Shown in pieces: positions 10,187 to 19,470 of a stretch of 64,000 bases of DNA. The translations under genes were made by a program, and so were the position numbers. The DNA comes from Calothrix sp. PCC 7103 (GTDB lineage: Bacteria; Cyanobacteriota; Cyanobacteriia; Cyanobacteriales; Nostocaceae): the NCBI RefSeq assembly GCF_000331305.1, contig NZ_KB217478.1:2196051-2260050 (forward strand). Direction: 5' to 3'. Each line of letters starts with the position of its first letter. The stretch's first letter is position 1. The notes beneath the pieces were generated by a model. It was not told the origin of the DNA, ran no database searches, and saw nothing but the letters and a program-made list of their open reading frames with translations.

Positions 10187-11014
10187 ATGCCTCACAGTTT
10201 AGTTCTCAACCTACTACCTCAATCAAGCATCTATCCACAATTTTTAACTGGTAGACATTATCATGCTTTATTTCTCAACCTTGTTAGTTCGGTAGATAAG
10301 AGTTTAGGCGCTATTCTTCATGATACAACGACAGATAAAGCTTTTACGCTTTCCCCGATACAAATACACCGTAGACAACCAGCACTTAAAAACAATATTC
10401 TACAATGGCAGCACCAAGAACCTATACTACCTGAGACACCTTGCTGGTGGCGCCTGTCTTTACTTGATGACACTTTATTTGGTAAGCTCACACAGCTTTG
10501 GTTAAACATAAATCCTGAAAAAGCTTGGCATTTAGGTTCTGCTGACTTGTTTATTACTAGCATCCAAGTCACACCTCAGTCAAACCAACCTTGGGCAAAC
10601 GCCTGTACTTATACCCAGCTATTTGAACAAGCAAGTGGCGCCGAACGAAGCATCAACTTTACATTTGCCACGCCTACAGCTTTTCGGCAAGGAAACTTCG
10701 ATACAGCATTACCCAGTAAAGAATCAGTATTCAAAAGTTTACTACAGCGCTGGAACAAATATAGTGGCATAGAAATATCGCCTGAAATAATAGATTGCAT
10801 TTTTCCCAGCTTTTTCAACATCCGCACAGAAATAGCGAGTGACTCCCGCAGTAAATTCATAGGTTGTGTTGGGCAGGTAAGCTATAAAATTATGGGAGAA
10901 GTCGAACCAGAAGTCATTAAACAAATTAACGCCATAGCTGATTTTGCTATGTACGCAGGAGTCGGAAGGAAAACACCAATGGGAATGGGAATGGTACGCA
11001 GGCAAACTAACTAG
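10187..11014 (+). CDS. cas6: Cas6 crRNA endoribonuclease, copy 2
   Basis: A 275-residue paralogue of the Cas6 at 3187, sharing the same start (MPHSLVLNLLPQS), the GRHYHALFLNL block, CWWRLSLLDDTLFGKL and the glycine-rich loop YAGVGRKTPMGMGMVRR. It stands alone, without other cas genes, just upstream of array 2, whose repeat differs from that of array 1. The simplest reading is that it is a dedicated processing enzyme for that second repeat type, left after loss of the rest of a cas operon or gained by duplication. Confidence 0.85.
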   Translation: MPHSLVLNLLPQSSIYPQFLTGRHYHALFLNLVSSVDKSLGAILHDTTTDKAFTLSPIQIHRRQPALKNNILQWQHQEPILPETPCWWRLSLLDDTLFGKLTQLWLNINPEKAWHLGSADLFITSIQVTPQSNQPWANACTYTQLFEQASGAERSINFTFATPTAFRQGNFDTALPSKESVFKSLLQRWNKYSGIEISPEIIDCIFPSFFNIRTEIASDSRSKFIGCVGQVSYKIMGEVEPEVIKQINAIADFAMYAGVGRKTPMGMGMVRRQTN

Positions 11015-11292
11015 ACAGCATTTTGGCTAATTTTTCCCATATCACCGCGAACCATAGGGTGTTTTTTAGGTAGAACATCAATTTATGCCCGAAACGCTTA
11101 TTCAATCAAGCTTTGAAGCATTTGGCGCCTGTAAGAGGTTCGCGGTAACTCTGAAACCCTTGTCAGTTAAGCATTACAGGAATTTTAACCTATGCAAATC
11201 TTGACACACCAACGCCTGAAACGCTATTCTTATTCTAGATTCGCGGTACAGCACCTTGAAAACCAAATACAGCAAAGCTTCCACAGCGAGCC
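11015..11292 (+). promoter_or_regulatory. Probable leader of CRISPR array 2
   Basis: Non-coding stretch between cas6 copy 2 and array 2. Its last ~50 bp resembles the same position before array 1. TTCGCGGTA occurs twice and a GGCGCC site lies near 11,125. Confidence 0.5.
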
Positions 11293-11667
11293 ATTGCAAT
11301 TTCTAATAATCCCTTTAAGGGATTGAAACATAGAAGAAATGATAGAAATAGTATCTTGATAAATATCAGGAGAATTGCAATTTCTAATAATCCCTTTAAG
11401 GAATTGAAACCTAAATTATGTAGAGAAATTTTATAAAAAGCACAAATTGCAATTTATAATAATCCCTGAAAGGTATTGAAACAGGCTAATGTAGCCCAAA
11501 TTAGGCTAATTTTGGATTGCAATTTCTAATAATCCTTTTAGCGACTTCCAAATAAAAAAATCTCCAAAATTTTCTTGTGGAGAGGTGCCAATACTTGGAA
11601 CGGGCAAGGATGCCCATTCCACAAGATGGAGAATTAAATTTTTGGAAGTCCCTTAAGGGATTGAAAT
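11293..11667 (+). CRISPR. CRISPR array 2, short and decaying (4 repeats, last one split)
   Basis: 37-nt repeats ATTGCAATTTCTAATAATCC...GATTGAAAC occur at 11,293-11,329, 11,374-11,410 and 11,446-11,482. The second and third carry substitutions. A fourth begins at 11,516 but is interrupted at 11,543 by a 108-bp inverted-repeat element and resumes at 11,651-11,667 (CCTTAAGGGATTGAAAT). Spacers are about 33-44 nt. The repeat shares its ends with array 1 but differs in the middle. Repeat divergence and the insertion indicate an inactive array. Confidence 0.9.
11543..11650. mobile_element. 108-bp MITE-like element inside a CRISPR repeat
   Basis: Bounded by GACTTCCAAA and its reverse complement TTTGGAAGTC, with imperfect complementarity continuing inward. 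It splits the fourth repeat of array 2; about 7 bp of the repeat seem to be present on both sides, consistent with a target-site duplication. Its core (11,595-11,628: TTGGAACGGGCAAGGATGCC, then CATTCCACAAGATG) recurs exactly at 30,337-30,370. Confidence 0.75.
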
Positions 11668-11671
11668 ATTT

Positions 11672-13309
11672 TCAATTTTCAAATACACAATCTGGTGTAA
11701 AATCAGGGGAGTCAAAATAGTACCTGCCTTCAGCTTTTAATATACGTTCAAAAAGCTGTGGAATACTTGTTGCTATGACCTTAGTATTTTCAATTGAGAA
11801 AATAACATGTTCTCTGGAAAACATATCTTTTTCATCTGATGTGATGGGTGTACTAATAACAACCCACCATTCTGCCCACTTTTTCAATGTTCCATCTTCT
11901 TGACTACCAGATTTTCTACGCTGATATTTATAGGCAAGGCAGCGACCGTCTTTTAAATTAGCAAATTGATAAAAACTCATATTATCTGTATCTATAATTT
12001 CATCAACATAAACATAGTCACGTAATGGTCGAATAAACCAAGGATGTTCGCTATTTGCAAAAAGAGTTCCACCGTCAAATTGCTCAAGCATTTGAAATAT
12101 TTCTTTGGGCATTTCTTCAACAAATTTACTCTGAGACCAATCAACAGCAGGTTGTAAATTGTGCTTTGCTTCTTGTGAATTTTTAAAAGTATTTAAAATC
12201 TGAGTAAATTTATTCTCTCTAACTGCCCAACCAATTTCTGGGTATAAGCAACCATTTTCTTGCTTTTGACATACACCAACGAAACCTGCTATTAGTTCTA
12301 ATTCTTTTTTGTTTTTGTCTGTTTCTAAAGTAAAAGAAACTTGTGAAAGACCACCTGGTAATGACTCTGGTCTCACAGCTTGATCTACACTACCAAAAAA
12401 GGTGTGTATGGGGGTATTCGTAAACATCGGATTTTTAACTGTGTAAGTATTGGTAACAGTGTCTTCTACATAGGGAAATAAATAACCTAGCCACCCAGTT
12501 ATTAGCTCTGTGGCATACATTTGTTTTGGTTTGTAAATCGATTGCCAAAAGTTTATATCTGGTTTGCCTTTAATGGTGTCTATAAATTTATCGCAGATGG
12601 GTAATACTTTTGTTGTCCACCAACTTAAATCATATTCTGCTATCAACTCAACGCGCGCGCGAATTTTGCGCCAATCGTCTTCGGTTCCTTGTAAAGTAAT
12701 CCAGGGAATACCACAAACACAAACAGCCCGAAAATCAAAAAAGCAGCGAAAAGCATCCATTATTACTATTTGGCTTGCTGTACGTATTGTAGGAGTTGTG
12801 GTGCTAAAATCGCATTGCATTAACGAGTAAATATCAGGGTTTATATATTCACCCATCAAAAAAGCCCATTGTTTTACAACTTCTGCCCAATGTGATGATG
12901 TATTAAGTTCTTCTATTGTTGCTTTTAATGAGAGTTTACCTGAGTGAGCAACTAAAGATTGACGTAATTGTTCAGCGTTGTTATTCACATGCATTGCAAA
13001 TCCCTGAGCAATTGTCATCCAGATAGCATCAGGAGTCAATAGCAAAGGACGGTGTTCGCTAAATGACATGTGAACGGCATTAAAAAGTGGATGCAAGTAA
13101 ACTGCATCAATTAAGCCACTATTAGATGATGGCTGAACTACCTTGAATGTGTCACTATGGCTAAATCCTATTAGGGGTGTATCAACTCGTTCTTCTAGTT
13201 GCGTTTTAGCAGTTTGTACAGGTAAGGGGCTTTCGCATATTTCCAAGTCTTCTACTTGAAAGCTGATTTCGCTTGAAGTTTGATTGAGGATTAACGCGAT
13301 TTTATCCAT
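11672..13309 (-). CDS. DUF4419 domain protein
   Basis: A 545-residue protein matching the DUF4419 family, whose biochemical role is not known. Recognisable blocks are HPLFNAVHMSFSEHRPLLLT and PDAIWMTIAQGFAMHVN (about residues 90-125), VCGIPWITLQGTEDDWRKIR (about 200), ELITGWLGYLFPY and a C-terminal region rich in aromatic residues. No signal peptide or membrane segment is evident, so it is probably cytoplasmic. Its stop codon lies 4 bp from the remains of CRISPR array 2, and it is followed upstream by a GNAT gene in the same orientation. Confidence 0.7.
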   Translation of the reverse strand: MDKIALILNQTSSEISFQVEDLEICESPLPVQTAKTQLEERVDTPLIGFSHSDTFKVVQPSSNSGLIDAVYLHPLFNAVHMSFSEHRPLLLTPDAIWMTIAQGFAMHVNNNAEQLRQSLVAHSGKLSLKATIEELNTSSHWAEVVKQWAFLMGEYINPDIYSLMQCDFSTTTPTIRTASQIVIMDAFRCFFDFRAVCVCGIPWITLQGTEDDWRKIRARVELIAEYDLSWWTTKVLPICDKFIDTIKGKPDINFWQSIYKPKQMYATELITGWLGYLFPYVEDTVTNTYTVKNPMFTNTPIHTFFGSVDQAVRPESLPGGLSQVSFTLETDKNKKELELIAGFVGVCQKQENGCLYPEIGWAVRENKFTQILNTFKNSQEAKHNLQPAVDWSQSKFVEEMPKEIFQMLEQFDGGTLFANSEHPWFIRPLRDYVYVDEIIDTDNMSFYQFANLKDGRCLAYKYQRRKSGSQEDGTLKKWAEWWVVISTPITSDEKDMFSREHVIFSIENTKVIATSIPQLFERILKAEGRYYFDSPDFTPDCVFEN

Positions 13310-13330
13310 AAAATTTTTTAGAAAATTCTA

Positions 13331-13831
13331 TCATTTAATTTGCAGAAGCATGTACTCTATATCAAAGTATTGATTATTAAATTTATACGCCATTTTTTCG
13401 ATTCCGTATATTTTAAAGCCAAATGATAGATACAATTGTTTTGCTGGTAAATTATTTGTTACGACATCGAGTAATAGTATTTCTATCTCGTTAGTAGCTT
13501 TTGCTTTTTCAATTAGTTCATTGAGTAGTAATTCACCTATACCTTGGCGCCGATATTCTGGTTTGACGTACATACTACGTATGTATGCTTTATGCTTTGT
13601 TTTTATTCTGGATTCTTGATGAAATTTTATTATTCCAATTATTTTTTTATCGTCGTAGCAGCCTAAAATAAAGTTATTATCTACTGGTATTTTATCTCTA
13701 AAGTCATGTATTGTCTTGGTTGCTTCTTCTTGATACGTTGTGCCATATGAGTCTGGATTATTATATAAGGCTTCTAATCTGATTTGACGGTAATCTTCTC
13801 CATCGTGTTTTGTTAGTTTTTTTATTATCAT
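13331..13831 (-). CDS. GNAT family N-acetyltransferase
   Basis: About 166 residues. The acetyl-CoA binding motif A is visible as YIRSMYVKPEYRRQGIGELL (R-x-x-G-I/G), followed by LLDVVTNNLPAKQLYLSFGF and YGIEKMAYKF, typical of the fold. The ATG at 13,831 (MIIKKLTKHDGEDY) is preferred over an upstream TTG at 13,846. The substrate cannot be deduced. It is 21 bp upstream of the DUF4419 gene on the same strand and may share its transcript. Confidence 0.8.
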   Translation of the reverse strand: MIIKKLTKHDGEDYRQIRLEALYNNPDSYGTTYQEEATKTIHDFRDKIPVDNNFILGCYDDKKIIGIIKFHQESRIKTKHKAYIRSMYVKPEYRRQGIGELLLNELIEKAKATNEIEILLLDVVTNNLPAKQLYLSFGFKIYGIEKMAYKFNNQYFDIEYMLLQIK

Positions 13832-13858
13832 TTGGTTAAATGCCAATAATGAACTTTA

Positions 13859-14083
13859 CTAAGATTGAGGGAAAACGTTTTGCCGCAGTTGTTGATAAGA
13901 TTCTAATGCTCTAGCTATTAATTTACAAGGCGCCTGACTTGGTGTTACATCTGTTTGAGTTAATCCTCCCCCTACACCAATCTTATAGTACAAAAAGCCT
14001 ATATTCATCAAAAGACTAACTTCTAAATTACGCTGACGCAATATATCATCACCTGTACCATTGGCTTTACGTACAGCAACCAA
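13859..14083 (-). CDS. Small hypothetical protein, possibly a gene remnant
   Basis: A 74-residue frame (MVAVRKANGTGDDILRQRN...) with no family I recognise. It directly precedes the GNAT gene on the same strand, and a MITE-like element lies 10 bp from its start. It could be the 3' part of a longer gene lost through that insertion. Confidence 0.3.
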   Translation of the reverse strand: MVAVRKANGTGDDILRQRNLEVSLLMNIGFLYYKIGVGGGLTQTDVTPSQAPCKLIARALESYQQLRQNVFPQS

Positions 14084-14093
14084 AGCTTATTCT

Positions 14094-14234
14094 ATACTGC
14101 TAATGGGTAAAATATAAACTTTGTCATGCTGAACGAAACGTAGTGCAGTGAAGCATCTTAGAGATTCTAGCCTGCGGCAAATGCTCCGCCGGAGCGCTAC
14201 GCTCAGAATGACATTTCTTACCCGTGTTAAGTAT
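14094..14234. mobile_element. MITE-like element A, copy 1
   Basis: A 141-bp unit, nearly identical to 29,920-30,059. The ends ATACTGCTAATGGGTA and TACCCGTGTTAAGTAT are imperfect inverted repeats, flanked by TA, as in Tc1/mariner-IS630 type MITEs. Inside are the TCATGCTGAACG / CGCTCAGAATGACA arms common in this genome. Confidence 0.75.
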
Positions 14235-14244
14235 ACATCCGTTG

Positions 14245-14357
14245 CAATACTGCTCGGTTAACGTATGTAGAGACGTGATTAATCACGTCTCTACAGGGGT
14301 TTAGCTACGCTACACTACGTGAACACGTTTCGCAATTGGCTTAACCGAGCAGTATTG
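14245..14357. mobile_element. 113-bp inverted-repeat element with an internal palindrome
   Basis: Outer arms CAATACTGCTCGGTTAA (14,245-14,261) and its exact reverse complement (14,341-14,357). Inside, at 14,267-14,294, is a perfect 28-bp palindrome starting GTAGAGACGTGATT. It sits 10 bp from MITE A copy 1, so this gap between genes is made of stacked small elements. Confidence 0.75.
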
Positions 14358-14445
14358 AGTCCAGCACGTTTTCATGCTGAGAGATTGTTTTAACGAATCA
14401 TTATCCGTTACATCCGTTGTATCCGTTGCTAACTGGCCTATTATT

Positions 14446-14574
14446 TTAAGCTGCTTTAGACTTACGACGCTTCGGTTTGTGTTGTATCGATGAGGCTTGT
14501 TGTAGCTGTGCCTCGCGTTTTTCAAACTCAATTACAGTCCGAGCTACCAATTCAGCTAGGGTTTCACGTTTCAT
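14446..14574 (-). CDS. Small basic hypothetical protein
   Basis: A 42-codon frame, MKRETLAELVARTVIEFEKR followed by EAQLQQAS and a lysine/arginine-rich tail (KPKRRKSKAA). Composition is protein-like, with an amphipathic helix and a basic end, but there is no clear ribosome binding site and no family I recognise. Confidence 0.35.
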   Translation of the reverse strand: MKRETLAELVARTVIEFEKREAQLQQASSIQHKPKRRKSKAA

Positions 14575-14710
14575 ACTTGATTGTTATCGCTTCTAGTACA
14601 ATAGCTGCGATGCCGAAAAATTCTGTTAGCGCCAAGCTTTTGCATGACTTTACATGAATTAAAACAGCTAAAAACGATAAACTAAGGGAAATTGCTAGAG
14701 GGAAGCATTA

Positions 14711-15100
14711 ATGGCAAAGTCAAATGGGGCTAAAAGCGAAACATCTACTGTGGAGTCTGAGGTTTCAGATGCAGAAGACCTGGCACCTGTTAAAGATTCG
14801 TCTGAACTAGTAGAGGGCGCCCAAGATATTGGCGCCCAAGATATTGACGAAATATTAAACTCGCTAAAAGCTTTACTGAGTGCGTTAGAAAAACTCCAAA
14901 AAGCTCGACTAGAAGTAGGCGATATTAAACCTTTAATTGGACGAATGCTCGATGGAGAACTGCTGGAAGGGGAAGAACTTGAGCAACTTAAGTCAGGTGT
15001 AAATGGTCTTTCTCGCCTTGTTCGTACTTATACTGACCACCAAGCGGCACTTACTAAAGCACAACCTGCAAGACAACTACTAGATCAAGTTATTAAATAG
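14711..15100 (+). CDS. Small acidic helical protein, function unknown
   Basis: 129 residues. The first ~45 are acidic and low-complexity and include a tandem duplication (GAQDI GAQDI), a likely strand-slippage product around a GGCGCC site. The rest is predicted helical (LNSLKALLSALEKLQKARLE...), with coiled-coil spacing. GAGGGAAGCATTA lies before the ATG. A strong hairpin follows the stop codon, so it is probably monocistronic. No function is proposed. Confidence 0.6.
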   Translation: MAKSNGAKSETSTVESEVSDAEDLAPVKDSSELVEGAQDIGAQDIDEILNSLKALLSALEKLQKARLEVGDIKPLIGRMLDGELLEGEELEQLKSGVNGLSRLVRTYTDHQAALTKAQPARQLLDQVIK

Positions 15101-15106
15101 TAATTT

Positions 15107-15150
15107 GATCCCCCAACCCCCCCCGAAGAGAGCGGCGGGCTAGGGGGATC
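15107..15150 (+). terminator. Hairpin downstream of the small acidic protein
   Basis: GATCCCCC at 15,107 pairs with GGGGGATC ending at 15,150, with a C-rich/G-rich inner stem. Followed by ATTTCACCTTT. The rest of the 337-bp gap up to 15,437 shows no gene and presumably holds the promoter of the EF-G gene. Confidence 0.55.
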
Positions 15151-15437
15151 ATTTCACCTTTAGCACAAAATGCCCCACATTGGAGAAAATTTATGCTAGC
15201 TTAATCCGAGACATAAATTAAGCCCCTTAGCTTTTTTATGCCCGAACCAACCTGTGGAACACAGGTTAGCTTATAATTAATGTGTAATTATTAAGTTTTC
15301 TCAAAACATCAGGACTACTTCCGGTGTTCTATGTTAAGGAAATCCAGCCCTTGCTGGCGCTCACAGGCAACTCAAGTTAATTCTATAGTGCCATTTTAGA
15401 GCTATTCGCCAACGGTTTCTAGTAGTTTAGTTAAAAC

Positions 15438-17528
15438 ATGAAAGACCTCACTCGTTATCGGAATATCGGTATCTTCGCCCACGTAGACGCTGGTAAAACC
15501 ACCACAACAGAAAGAATCCTGAAGCTGACAGGAAAAATCCACAAAATTGGTGAGGTGCATGAAGGTGCGGCGACGACCGACTTCATGGAACAAGAACAAG
15601 AGCGAGGCATTACGATTCAATCTGCTGCAACCACCTGTTTTTGGAACGACCACCAATTCAATATTATTGATACCCCTGGACACGTTGACTTTACAATTGA
15701 AGTTTACCGTTCGCTGAAAGTGCTTGATGGTGGTGTCGGTGTATTTTGCGCTAGTGGTGGTGTAGAACCTCAATCTGAAACCAACTGGCGTTATGCCAAT
15801 GACTCTAAGGTCGCTCGCGTCGTTTACATTAACAAACTTGACCGTATTGGCGCCGATTTTTACCGAGTTGTTAAGCAAATTAATGATGTCCTAGCAGCGA
15901 AACCGTTGGTGATGGTACTACCAATTGGTACAGAGAACGATTTTGTAGGCGTGGTAGATTTATTAACCCGTAAAGCATGGGTATGGGATGATTCCGGCGA
16001 CCCAATGAACTATGAAATCAAAGAAGTTCCCGCCGAAATGAAAGATGACGTCGAAAAGTACCGCGAGATGCTGATTGAAACAGCTGTCGAGCAAGACGAC
16101 ACATTGATGGAAAAATATTTAGAAGGCGAAGAACTTTCCATCGACGAAATTAAGCATTGTATTCGTAAGGGCACTATCAATCTGTCCTTCTTCCCCACCT
16201 ATTGCGGTTCTTCGTTTAAAAACAAAGGTGTGCAGTTAGTACTCGATGCTGTTGTTGACTACTTGCCCAACCCAACTGAAGTAAAACCACAACCAGAAGT
16301 AGATTTAGAAGGTAACGAAACTGGCGAATTTGCTATTGTTGACCCAACGAAACCGTTGCGTGCATTAGCATTTAAAATTATGGATGACCGTTTCGGCGCC
16401 CTCACCTTTACCCGCCTTTACTCCGGTGTATTAAATAAGGGTGATACAATTCTCAATACCGCAACAGGTAAAACCGAACGTATTAGCCGTTTGGTTGAGA
16501 TGCACGCTAACGACCGTCAAGAAATTGATTCCGCTCAAGCTGGGGACATTGTAGCTATTGTAGGGATGAAAAACGTCCAAACCGGACATACTCTTTGTGA
16601 CCCCAAAGCTCCTGCAACCTTAGAACCAATGGTCTTCCCAGAGCCAGTTATTTCCATCTCGGTGACACCTACTAAGAAAGGTACCTCCGAAAAAATGGGG
16701 ATTGCACTTGGTAAAATGGTACAGGAAGACCCATCATTCCGCGTCGAAACTGATTCCGAAAGTGGCGAAACCATCATTAAAGGGATGGGTGAGTTACATT
16801 TGGATATTAAAGTTGATATTCTCAGACGTACCCACGGTGTTGAAGTCGAAGTTGGTAAACCTCAAGTTGCTTACCGTGAGTCTGTTACTAAGCGCGTTGA
16901 AGATGGCTATGTCCACAAGAAACAATCTGGTGGTTCTGGTCAATACGCTAAAATCGATTACATTGTTGAACCTGGTGAACCTGGTAGTGGTTTCCAATTT
17001 GAGACCAAGGTAACTGGTGGTAGCGTACCTAGAGAATACTGGCCCGCAGTTCAAAAAGGTTTTGCGAGCAGTATCGATAAAGGTGTGTTAGCAGGATTCC
17101 CTTGTGTCGATTTGAAATTTACCTTGGTTGATGGTGGTTTCCACCCTGTTGACTCATCAGCAATTGCTTTTGAAATCGCTGCTAAAGCTGCTTATCGTCA
17201 AACCTTGCCTAAAGCTTCTCCTCAGTTGCTTGAACCCATTATGAAAGTCGATGTGTTTACACCTGAAGATTATATGGGTGATGCAATTGGTGACTTAAAC
17301 CGTCGTCGTGGACTCATTAAATCGCAAGAAACAGGCCCTACTGGCGCCCGTATTAAAGCGGATGTACCATTGAGCGAAATGTTTGGTTACATTGGCGATC
17401 TACGAACCATGACTTCCGGTCGTGGTCAGTTTTCTATGGAATTTTCTCATTACGCACCATGTCCTGCAAACGTAGCAGAGACCGTAATTAAGGAAACCAA
17501 AGAACGCGAAGCTGCTGCTGCGAAATAG
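15438..17528 (+). CDS. Elongation factor G paralogue
   Basis: A 696-residue translational GTPase of EF-G type. The G domain motifs are intact: [12 protein letters not shown] (G1), RGITIQSA (G2), DTPGHVDF (G3) and NKLD (G4). Domain II, the domain III-V region ([23 protein letters not shown]) and the C-terminal block with [15 protein letters not shown] follow. EF-G catalyses ribosomal translocation. Cyanobacteria often carry more than one EF-G; this copy is not next to rpsL-rpsG-tuf, so it is more likely an accessory paralogue than the str-operon gene, and I give no symbol. A terminator hairpin follows at 17,603. Confidence 0.9.
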   Translation: MKDLTRYRNIGIFAHVDAGKTTTTERILKLTGKIHKIGEVHEGAATTDFMEQEQERGITIQSAATTCFWNDHQFNIIDTPGHVDFTIEVYRSLKVLDGGVGVFCASGGVEPQSETNWRYANDSKVARVVYINKLDRIGADFYRVVKQINDVLAAKPLVMVLPIGTENDFVGVVDLLTRKAWVWDDSGDPMNYEIKEVPAEMKDDVEKYREMLIETAVEQDDTLMEKYLEGEELSIDEIKHCIRKGTINLSFFPTYCGSSFKNKGVQLVLDAVVDYLPNPTEVKPQPEVDLEGNETGEFAIVDPTKPLRALAFKIMDDRFGALTFTRLYSGVLNKGDTILNTATGKTERISRLVEMHANDRQEIDSAQAGDIVAIVGMKNVQTGHTLCDPKAPATLEPMVFPEPVISISVTPTKKGTSEKMGIALGKMVQEDPSFRVETDSESGETIIKGMGELHLDIKVDILRRTHGVEVEVGKPQVAYRESVTKRVEDGYVHKKQSGGSGQYAKIDYIVEPGEPGSGFQFETKVTGGSVPREYWPAVQKGFASSIDKGVLAGFPCVDLKFTLVDGGFHPVDSSAIAFEIAAKAAYRQTLPKASPQLLEPIMKVDVFTPEDYMGDAIGDLNRRRGLIKSQETGPTGARIKADVPLSEMFGYIGDLRTMTSGRGQFSMEFSHYAPCPANVAETVIKETKEREAAAAK

Positions 17529-17602
17529 TAAAGAAACCAGGTTTATAGGCGGAAAATTTTCTGTTCCAATTGAACCGATTTAGTACTTACACATAGAATA
17601 AT

Positions 17603-17636
17603 AGAAGCCCGGTTTATTGGTAATAACCGGGCTTCT
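17603..17636 (+). terminator. Intrinsic terminator after EF-G
   Basis: AGAAGCCCGGTT and AACCGGGCTTCT form a 12-bp stem with a short loop, followed by GTTTG. It lies between the EF-G stop codon and the KAP gene and shows that the KAP frame cannot start at 17,617, since that would put the start inside the hairpin. Confidence 0.7.
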
Positions 17637-17658
17637 GTTTGTAAATTCTAAAAGTGTT

Positions 17659-19404
17659 ATGACCGATACAACCGATATTAACGATATATCAACAGATAGC
17701 TCCTTAATCGATCCAGAAAATGACTTGCTAGGTCATGCGAGCTTTGCGAAGTATCTAGCAGACAGCATTTGCGAAATGACCTTTCCTGAAGGTTTCATAA
17801 TTGGTATTTACGGTTCTTGGAACTCTGGCAAATCAACACTATTAAACTTTATAGGTCATTATCTTCAGCAAAAGTCAGAGGACGAGCAACCAATTATTGT
17901 TCCTTTTAATCCCTGGCTATTTTCTGGACATCAGAATATTGTAAGGCGCTTTTTTGAGCAATTACAAAATGTTTTAAGCAAAGAAAAAGCCGTGCCAAGA
18001 GGTATAAGAAAGACAATAGCTGATTTCGCCGGAATTATTTCAGAAATTCCTTTACCTTATGCTCAAACTGGCAAGGCATTAGTAACATTATTAGATGATA
18101 AAGAAAAGGAAGCTTCGCAATTTAAAGAAGAAGTAGAAAAGACGCTGGCAAAACAGGATAGACGCATAGTTATAACAGTTGATGATATAGATAGGTTGCC
18201 TGGTGAGGATATTAAGCAGTTATTTCGCATTTTTAAAGCTATTCCGAATTTTTCTAACGTTGTTTATGTTTTAGCTTTTAATAAAGAAGCTGTAATCGAA
18301 ACAATTACAGAAACCGATACAGTATCCAAAGAATCATACTTGCAACAAATTATTCAAGCAGAGTTTGAGTTACCTACTCCAAGTAAGACCTTACTTCGCA
18401 AGCTATTTTTTAAAAAACTTAATAGAGTATTTACTGACATACCAAAAGAACAATTTAATCAAACACGTTGGAGTAGTATTTACTTCCAAGGAATAGACCA
18501 TTTTATTAATAACATACCCGGCATTACTCGTTTAACTAACACTTTAACAGTTACATATTCAGCAGTAAAAGGCGAAGTGAATCCAATTGATTTTATTGCT
18601 ATCGAGTGTTTGCGAATCTTTTGCCCAGCCATATATGACATAATCTACCAAAATCCTTATGCTTTCGCAGGTGAGGTTAACACTTCCACAGACGAATTGA
18701 AAAATTTACTTAATACCTGGATTGCTCAACTACCCCCCAAAGATAAGCAACCTGTACAAAATCTCCTCATGCAGCTTTTTCCAAAATTAAAAGCTGTTTG
18801 GAGTAATAGCTCTGCTGATGAGAAAGAGTCTGAATGGCATAAGCAAATGCGTGTGTGTAGTTTAGAAATATTTCCAATCTACTTCCGTCTAGCGTTGTCA
18901 GCATATGAATTATCTAACACTCAAATAAAAGCTATGCTTGCTTTAGCTTACGATACAGAAAGGTTTAAAGAACATTTAATAGAACTTGTTAAGCAAAAAC
19001 GTACTGAAGGCATCGCACAAACTAGCATTTTTTTAGAACAGCTTGAAAGCACCGCTCAAGAAATTCCTGTAAATGCCATTGCCTCGGTTGTGGAAGCTTT
19101 ATTTGATGCCAGCGAAGAATTCTTGTTGGGTCAAGAAGATGAGTATAATAATGACATTTTCGATTTGAGCAACGAAGTTATAGTTAGTCGTTATATCTCA
19201 CAACTGTTGCGTCGAATTGAAGAACCACAACGATTTGAATTGTTAAAAACAGCAATTAGTCAAGCTAAAGCATTACCAATAATTAATCAACAAATAGCAA
19301 CAGTAAAAGAACAGCAAATTCAGTCTAGTTCCGAGCAGGACTCAAATGAGGAAAGCCTACTGAACGCAGAACACCTCGAAGAACTAGAACAAATAGTCGC
19401 TTGA
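17659..19404 (+). CDS. KAP-family P-loop NTPase
   Basis: A 581-residue protein starting MTDTTDINDI at ATG 17,659. Walker A is YGSWNSGKST (residues 51-60) and Walker B is VITVDDIDRL (171-180), followed by the sensor-like VYVLAFNKEAV, the arrangement of KAP P-loop NTPases. Some members of the family belong to phage-exclusion or membrane-signalling systems, but no membrane insertion segments are obvious in this one; a defence role is possible, not shown. The 3' end almost abuts the broken end of nifK on the opposite strand. Confidence 0.8.
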   Translation: MTDTTDINDISTDSSLIDPENDLLGHASFAKYLADSICEMTFPEGFIIGIYGSWNSGKSTLLNFIGHYLQQKSEDEQPIIVPFNPWLFSGHQNIVRRFFEQLQNVLSKEKAVPRGIRKTIADFAGIISEIPLPYAQTGKALVTLLDDKEKEASQFKEEVEKTLAKQDRRIVITVDDIDRLPGEDIKQLFRIFKAIPNFSNVVYVLAFNKEAVIETITETDTVSKESYLQQIIQAEFELPTPSKTLLRKLFFKKLNRVFTDIPKEQFNQTRWSSIYFQGIDHFINNIPGITRLTNTLTVTYSAVKGEVNPIDFIAIECLRIFCPAIYDIIYQNPYAFAGEVNTSTDELKNLLNTWIAQLPPKDKQPVQNLLMQLFPKLKAVWSNSSADEKESEWHKQMRVCSLEIFPIYFRLALSAYELSNTQIKAMLALAYDTERFKEHLIELVKQKRTEGIAQTSIFLEQLESTAQEIPVNAIASVVEALFDASEEFLLGQEDEYNNDIFDLSNEVIVSRYISQLLRRIEEPQRFELLKTAISQAKALPIINQQIATVKEQQIQSSSEQDSNEESLLNAEHLEELEQIVA

Positions 19405-19454
19405 TAGTATGTAGGTTGCGTGGAGGAACGGAACCCAACATAAGTAACTTGATA

Positions 19455-19470
19455 CCCAACACATTAGGGA
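19455..19470. other. Breakpoint in nifK
   Basis: On the minus strand NifK homology runs through the codons for WIQKDLWHFRSLM and stops at about 19,462. The frame then continues for 25 unrelated residues (CWVSSYLCW...) to 19,384. The normal C-terminus is absent from the window. This is the right-hand border of an interruption extending left. I could not define an exact direct repeat, because the other border is outside. Confidence 0.75.

Noticed and set aside
15402..15878. 158-codon minus-strand frame
   Set aside because: Antisense shadow of the EF-G G domain, with no independent protein features.
17617..17658. Longer start for the KAP NTPase
   Set aside because: It would begin inside the terminator hairpin of the previous gene; ATG 17,659 is better placed.
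19384..19461. C-terminal 25 residues of the nifK frame
   Set aside because: Not NifK-like; read-through into the interrupting sequence and antisense to the end of the KAP gene.
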